DNA from: Volvariella volvacea V23
Taxonomy: Eukaryota > Basidiomycota > Agaricomycetes > Agaricales > Pluteaceae
Length of the DNA stretch: 64,000 nucleotides
Direction: 5' to 3'
Assembly: GCA_000349905.1 (NCBI GenBank)
Contig: KB722760.1
Location: 270,005 to 334,004, forward strand
In this document: piece after piece, positions 58,729 to 64,000 of the stretch
Numbering within the stretch: position 1 is the stretch's first letter
Layout: each line of letters starts with the position of its first letter
Notes under the pieces: model-generated
Database searches by the model: none
What the model was told of the DNA's origin: nothing
What the model saw: the letters and a program-made list of their open reading frames with translations, nothing else
Program-made: the position numbers and the translations under genes

Positions 58729-59280
58729 TTACCCAAAGATGTCCCAAACGTATCTTGGAGCATGGTCACGAAGTGCTTCGACAGAGTTGACATGCATGAA
58801 GCAGCATTTATCCGAAAAGCATGGCCAGACGTTTACAGAGTGTTCGCCTTCCAGAAGAATATAGTGGGGAGTCATGACTGGTCGTCTGAAAGAGAAATTT
58901 CCTCACTTGTTTCCCAGGCCCGGTTCCCTCGGCGGACTTCAAGTTCGCGGACTCTACAACTGCAAAGATTGACTCCTGGGTCTCATACGCAAATCGCATT
59001 CGTGAACTCTGCAGCAATTCTACTGCAAACGGTCTCGGCCGTCCCAGGCCTCCATCTGCATCTTATCGATCACGTTCACTCCCTTGTTCGTGCATGTTTT
59101 GCATTTGCAGACATACCTGAGGTGCAGGAACTTTTGGATCAAGAGCTGACCTCGTATAGGGCGATAGCGGCCCGGGGGGAGCCTAGAGAAAAGTTATGCA
59201 ACGAATTCCGTCAGATTACGAAAGAACTCAGGCCAGCAAATAACGCAGACATTCACGAGGAGTCCCGGGATTCCACCTAG
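58729..59280 (+). CDS. In-frame continuation of the DUF6535 gene
   Basis: Same frame as the preceding exon after its TAG. The sequence has the composition of real protein (HLHLIDHVHSLVRACFAFADIPEVQELLDQELTSYR). It is very unlikely to be a separate gene because it has no promoter space. I regard it as the last exon of the DUF6535 protein or its remnant after a nonsense mutation. Confidence 0.55.
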   Translation, partial: LPKDVPNVSWSMVTKCFDRVDMHEAAFIRKAWPDVYRVFAFQKNIVGSHDWSSEREISSLVSQARFPRRTSSSRTLQLQRLTPGSHTQIAFVNSAAILLQTVSAVPGLHLHLIDHVHSLVRACFAFADIPEVQELLDQELTSYRAIAARGEPREKLCNEFRQITKELRPANNADIHEESRDST

Positions 59281-59910
59281 AATACAGAACCTCAGGTATA
59301 GGTATTAAATTTGCCCGAGTCCTGTGCTCCGTTCGTATCATCTACATTTAACTCTAATCTCGGTTCCGTCCAGCTACAGACCTCTGCTATCGTACTATCT
59401 ATTAGGTCCTACATGTGCCCGGTTCACTTGTTAGCTAAAGGTTTTATCAGAGCACCACCTTTCGTTGTCTCCATATGAATAACAAAAATTCTTTACGAAG
59501 GTGACCACTCGCATTCAAAGTTGACCAGCAGGATCTTTAGAAATAGACGCCTTCGGACGAATTCCCGATGCGTTCGCCATTCAATCACCACGATACGGGT
59601 CATTACCAAACCTTACGTTCGACTCTGCTACCGCAGATAAAATCCAGTACTGTACATTCCATAACCACACAGCCAAAGAGTAATCTCGCCCTCTCAAAAG
59701 ACGTACAATCACCTCACTCTCATCCGGAACTTGACCGCGATGACCCCATCTTACAGTAATCATGACTTGAACACCTACATAACCATCTCATACACGTCTA
59801 CCATCATTTCACAGCTTCACCGCCACAGTGCCAATTGTGTAATGAACATAGAACCTGAATAGCATGTATAATCTCCATTCCACCCCCTCGTTGTCATGAC
59901 TCTCCAACAC

Positions 59911-59930
59911 GTCTCGTCTCGTCTCGTCTC
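59911..59930. repeat. GTCTC x 4 microsatellite
   Basis: Four perfect tandem copies of GTCTC. Confidence 0.7.
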
Positions 59931-61192
59931 ATCCTTCTCCTTTTAGTCCTCTCCCCATGCCAGCGATCATCATTCCCTCGAACGCGTGGCATTGCTCAGG
60001 TTAGCCCACCGCACGGCCACGAGGGAATGAGTATGACACACGATCGACATGGAGGAGACTAGTGCTGATATCCAGCAGTGCCAGGGGGGCTCCATTGTGC
60101 CAAATTTGACACGAGACCGCGACTGAATAGGACCGCGGTCGGGCATGGTGTGAACGTTCGAGTCCGGGCTCAGGCTTGGAGCTTTCGAGAGCCGAAATGC
60201 GAGTCTTTCTGGATGTGTGGAAGATCGCGGTTGCGATCAAGAGCTCCTGTGTCTCGGTGGTTGCATTTGACTGGTATCGGAGGAGTGGGACATGTCTTGA
60301 GAGTGAATTTCGTACTGTATTGGCATAGGAGGCCCGACGGATTTGAGCAGCACTGCATTGTATGCATCCCACCGGGGGAGCTAATACCCACCAATCGGTG
60401 ATTGTGCGCCTGCACTGGTAGGAGAACCCGGATAGACATCCACCGCGTCGGAGCGCTCATCGTTGACGCTAAGGCTCAACGTTAGCGCCAAGAATGGAGC
60501 GAACGAAACGGACCGCCGGTGACTCAGGCTGGCCGCATAGTACACTGTACACCTTATAGCATATCCATAGCACCAGTCCGAGCTCCACAACCAAGTACCC
60601 AAACTAAAAAGTATTGCAACGGGACAGGACGCGAACTCATCCACGTCCAGCGCCAGCCTGAGAGCCTTGACACGTCCTCCAACCTTGCTCGCTCGGTTGG
60701 ATGTGATTATAGGTAAATGACCGTGCTGGGCACATCAGTTACACATTATCACGTCCAAGCCCTCCCTCCAGGGTGACACCCAAACGGGGACGATGGCCCA
60801 GAGCAGAGTCAGCGACTCCAATCTCGAGTCACAGTAAACGCGTCAAGTACGCACACACTAGCACCGGCAGTCGAGATCCGAGATCTAAAAGCTCACCAGT
60901 GGATCCCAGTCCCGTCTCGCTGAGCCGAATATGAGGGAGGCTGTCACGGGTGCATGCCGTCCATTTGGAGGACAAAGGCTGTTCCAGTTCAAGGATGGGG
61001 ATTGAGGACTCGGATACGAGGCTACCATCGCCTTGAGCGACCCATGTTGCTGCCAGAACACCAGGAGCTAGGCATCAGAGTTAGAGTGAGAGGCGGTGCC
61101 AGTACCAGAAGATAAGTGCCAATGTGGGTCCACGGTACAAGCACAACTTGGTACTGTGATATATAATGTGGGTCCACATAAACGAGGGGAAT

Positions 61193-61318
61193 AAAGGAGA
61201 AGACGGTAAATAGAAGGGAAATAAAAAGAAAAACGAAAAGGAGAAGAAGAGAAGAGAAGAGAGGTAAAATAAACGAGATAAAGAAATGAGGAAAAGGAGA
61301 AAGAAAAGGAGATGGACA
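61193..61318. repeat. Polypurine (A/G) tract of about 125 bp
   Basis: Almost purely A and G on the plus strand (units such as GAGAAGAGAAGAGA). The opposite strand is a long CT tract, which explains the hydrophobic Phe/Leu/Ser-rich open frames there. Confidence 0.7.
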
Positions 61319-62993
61319 CAAGGGCGCTTACCGCTGCTCGCTCCACACCAGGCCATGCCTGAGCACGATATCGATATCGATATCCAGTCCTGTGATCTCC
61401 TCTTGTCCGGGTTTAGAAACTTCAATAGAGCCCATCTGTCAACTTGCCTACCATAGCGAGGTGGACTGTACATATGCACACACAGGGTCCCGGCGGGTTA
61501 CCGTACGTGTTCTTGACCTTGACATCCCCAGCCATGATCAAACGGAGACGGACTTGGATGTAGTGATCCGTATCATCAAGCCATGCGACCGAGGAAGGCT
61601 CTCGGGCTGGTGTCCGTATTCGAGTGGCCACGTTGGCTGCTGATCCGCCGTGAGGGGTGCACTTCCTTGGATGTGCTCAAGGCGAGTGACAAATGGGTAA
61701 AGGAAGGGAAGGGGGCCGATTGCCATTCGTGTGTGAGCCTTCAAGGGTCGTGATGTGGTCTGGTGCGGTGAAATGCACTGCAGGTGGCGCTCGTCTGAAT
61801 GGACAATTGGTGGGTGGGGAAGGTGCGCCATGAGGCTCACAGAGGTTTTGGGCAGTTCGCAGTTGTGGTTGCTCGTGGTGTACAGCAGATGCTGTAGTGC
61901 CCGCTTTGACAAAGTGTTTACTGCTGGTACCCCAGATTCCTCCGTGTACTCGGACACACAGTTGCTTTGACTGGATGGCCGGAAATGCGCCACCACACGA
62001 GACCATGCTGTGTGTCAACAAGGTTGGTGTGTGAAATCGAGTTACTTACGCCCTGGATGTAATGACATATGTGGGCGTAAGCGCGTGCATGCTGAGAACT
62101 TCAGATGGAAAGGCTTACGATGCCCATTTGATATCGAGGCACATGCGTGGCTGCACCGGCGAGGGCCAGAAAGAACGCCCTTCAACCCGGCCTCACCCGT
62201 TCTCAAGCCCAACGAAGAGGCCGCCACCACCCTCGAAAAAAATCCATTTAGCCACACGCGATGGCCGATGGTCATGATGCGCTGGCACACCCGGCCCCTG
62301 GAATCGAATCGGAGCAAGGAACACGCTCACGGAAGCCACGCTCGCCTGGTCGAGCCTGGGAGAAAGCCAGGATCAACTGATGCCGATTGAGCGGCTCGGT
62401 GAGATAATCTCAGGTCCTGCTCCGTCGAAGATTGGAGTCCTCGCTGTGGCGCCACAGCATGCGTACCTGCCGCGAGCGCACAGCGTGCTGACATGCTTAC
62501 ATCGCAGCAAGAGGTAGCTCGCACCCAGGCTCGCGTCAGAAGGAGTCTGCCATATGCAAGGCCGGAGTCGAAGGTTCGCTGGAGAACAAGGCGTCTGTAT
62601 AAGCATGCTGCCGTTTTGGACGACAAGCAAAGGGATATATCAGGAAGGCAGGGCTGGGCTGGCTTCTGACCGGCACGGGGACCCCGTGGACCCAACAAAG
62701 GATGTCTGCAGCGAGCAGACGCGATGACGCGGTGGGCGCGTCGCAACTGCCGGGGTCAGTGCAGCGATGCTGTGCGTTGGGCGAGGCTCGCCGGCAGCAG
62801 TGTGGCGGGCGAGGCGGGGTGGCCGGGGTCCCGGGGTGTGTGTGAAATCAGGCAGGATGGGCTCTTTAAAGGCGAGGAGACCTTGTATCGTCCTCTCCTC
62901 CATCCCGTCTCTTCCCTTATTCCCCTCGTTGTCCGCCAGTTCCCTTTAGACACATCCAACGCACCTCTGCGAGCCACGTTTTTCCAGCCAGAC

Positions 62994-64000
62994 ATGCCTG
63001 CAATCCGCCTATCAGCAGCCCGCCGGAGACGCTCGTCCTTGGCCATGTGTAAGTGATCGATATTTGATTCCGTTGATCGCCCATCTCATCCCGCCCCAGC
63101 CGCCATCCAGGCCATAAAGCCTGGCATCTACGGCATCGGCCATCGACCGGTCACCTTTGCACCCAATGNNNNNNNNNNNNNNNNNNNNNNNNNNNNNNNN
63201 NNNNNNNNNNNNNNNNNNNNNNNNNNNNNNNNNNNNNNNNNNNNNNNNNNNNNNNNNNNNNNNNNNNNCATACGAGGAGCCAGACGACCAGGACTCAGCA
63301 CCAGAGGCCGACTCTCTCCCGGAATCGACGCTCTTCCCGCCTGCACCCTCGGAAGCTGCTCCAGCGCCCGCAAGAAGACGGCTGCCACCAGGAAAGCGCC
63401 CGTCCCAGGGCTACATCCCACGACCGCCAAATGCCTTTATGCTGTTCCGCGCCGACTTTGTGCGCCAAAAACACGTCCCAGGGTCGATAGAGACCAATCA
63501 CGGGTCGCTATCAAAGATCATCGGTAAGATCTAGCTTTATGCGCGCATATATCCTGCTTACAGTGCTCAAGGCAACTGCTGGCGCGCGCTACCGCTGGAG
63601 GACAAGAAGATCTGGGAGCAGAGAGCAAAGGTCGCCAAGGCCGAGCACAAGGCCCGCTATCCCAACTATCGTTTCCGACCTGTTCACAACAAGAACAAGG
63701 ACAAGAAGAAGGAGAAGCAGCCCGCCACACGGGAAGAGGAGCGAAGATGCGAAAAGGTCGCCCAGTTGCTGCTGGAAGGCAAAAAGGGAGATGAGCTCGT
63801 TGCTGCGTTCAAGGAGGAAGCTGCATTCGATAACAGTTCTCTTGCCGTTCCCGTCCCCCAACGTCACCGAAGATCGTCCTCTGTTCCCCTTCCGAATGAC
63901 TATTACCAGCCATACACCGACTTGTTCATCCCCTCGCTGGCCCAGCACTTCAACTACTCGAGACCGCCTTCCCCTCTGTCTCGCCAACAGCGAATGATCA
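62994..64000 (+). CDS. HMG-box transcription factor (partial, interrupted by gap)
   Basis: Exon 1 is 62994-63048 (MPAIRLSAARRRRSSLAM). Exon 2 runs from 63100 into the N block (AIQAIKPGIYGIGHRPVTF). Coding resumes after the gap at about 63269 and ends at 63523. The last visible exon starts at 63572 and runs off the window. The HMG box spans the last intron: YIPRPPNAFMLFRADFVRQ, SLSKIIG / NCWRALPLEDKKIWEQ and HKARYPNYRFRP. The box binds and bends DNA in the nucleus; this sequence type is that of fungal sexual-development and mating regulators (Prf1/MAT-HMG-like), though the exact role cannot be assigned. A Lys-rich stretch (HNKNKDKKKEKQ) follows the box and is a probable nuclear signal. The missing gap sequence prevents a full reading. 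Confidence 0.87.
63169..63268. other. Assembly gap (100 N)
   Basis: Exactly 100 N, a conventional length for a gap of unknown size. It falls inside the HMG-box gene, so the number of missing codons is unknown. Confidence 0.99.

Larger units (their letters stand above)
59281..62993. other. Long non-coding region upstream of the HMG-box gene
   Basis: About 3.7 kb without a recognisable gene. GC content rises towards 62.9 kb. It contains four GTCTC units in tandem (59911-59930), a polypurine tract (61193-61318) and a CGATATCGATATCGATATC string (61368-61386). A TTTAAAG element near 62865 could serve as core promoter 129 bp before the HMG ATG. Open frames here are on both strands and look like chance frames in GC-rich DNA. 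Confidence 0.4.

Noticed and set aside
59368..59387. Possible tRNA genes in the intergenic stretches
   Set aside because: I looked for B-box-like GGTTCGAATCC strings with a matching A-box and acceptor stem and found no convincing case. A tRNA scanner would be needed to exclude them fully.
61022..61479. Hydrophobic minus-strand frames that look like membrane proteins
   Set aside because: They are the complement of the polypurine tract, so Phe/Leu/Ser richness follows from CT composition alone.
62010..62903. Several overlapping 90-140 codon frames upstream of the HMG gene
   Set aside because: The DNA is GC-rich, so stops are rare. The frames overlap on both strands, have no motifs and no splice continuity.
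1..64000. CRISPR arrays, bacterial operons or prophage
   Set aside because: The intron-split genes are clearly eukaryotic and no regularly spaced repeats were seen.

Overview
The window is nuclear DNA of a filamentous basidiomycete, most likely an Agaricomycete. Evidence: genes are split by many short introns (mostly 50-100 nt, GT-AG); the ribosomal proteins S13 and S6 are eukaryotic; there is a DUF6535 membrane protein, F-box proteins of the mushroom type and an HMG-box gene of basidiomycete type; intergenic spaces are several kb. A block of exactly 100 N (63169-63268) marks a scaffold gap. Splice sites and reading frames were worked out by eye. In genes called intact, every exon junction keeps the frame.

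Layout. 1-11 kb: a small F-box gene, two decayed plant-type O-methyltransferase copies lying in tandem (3.3-3.95 and 5.8-7.06 kb), and a long intronless ORF carrying two F-box units fused head to tail. 11-16.9 kb: gene-poor. 16.9-21 kb: a 12-exon Vps39-domain (TRAP1/Vps3-like) gene whose N-terminal CNH part is not found. 21-24.9 kb: gene-poor. 24.9-27.6 kb: an intact TBC Rab-GAP (TBC1D20/Gyp8 type). 30.2-38.2 kb: three co-oriented minus-strand metabolic genes: a HAD phosphatase, myo-inositol oxygenase (MIOX) and an aldo-keto reductase. 41.2-48.6 kb: five tandem paralogues of the GFA/CENP-V zinc-enzyme family, all with the same three intron positions; four have a TATA box 65-87 bp before the ATG. 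48.7-51.8 kb: housekeeping block with RPS13 and RPS6 divergent from one promoter, and a Vps68/TMEM50 gene. 51.9-59.3 kb: a decayed DUF6535 copy, an N-terminally incomplete secreted/membrane protein, and the parent-like DUF6535 gene. 59.3-63 kb: a long non-coding stretch. 63-64 kb: an HMG-box transcription factor running off the window and interrupted by the gap.

How genes may work together. MIOX makes D-glucuronate from myo-inositol, and an aldo-keto reductase is the enzyme type that reduces glucuronate to L-gulonate. The neighbouring HAD phosphatase belongs to a family that acts on small phosphorylated metabolites, so the three may form a small inositol/polyol catabolic cluster (inference). 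The endomembrane genes (Vps39-domain protein, TBC GAP, Vps68) share a broad theme but are on different strands and probably lie near one another by chance. The most unusual items are the GFA array with duplicated promoters, the fused double F-box ORF, the predicted membrane-anchored reductase next to MIOX, and a 10-nt microexon inside the MIOX active-site region.
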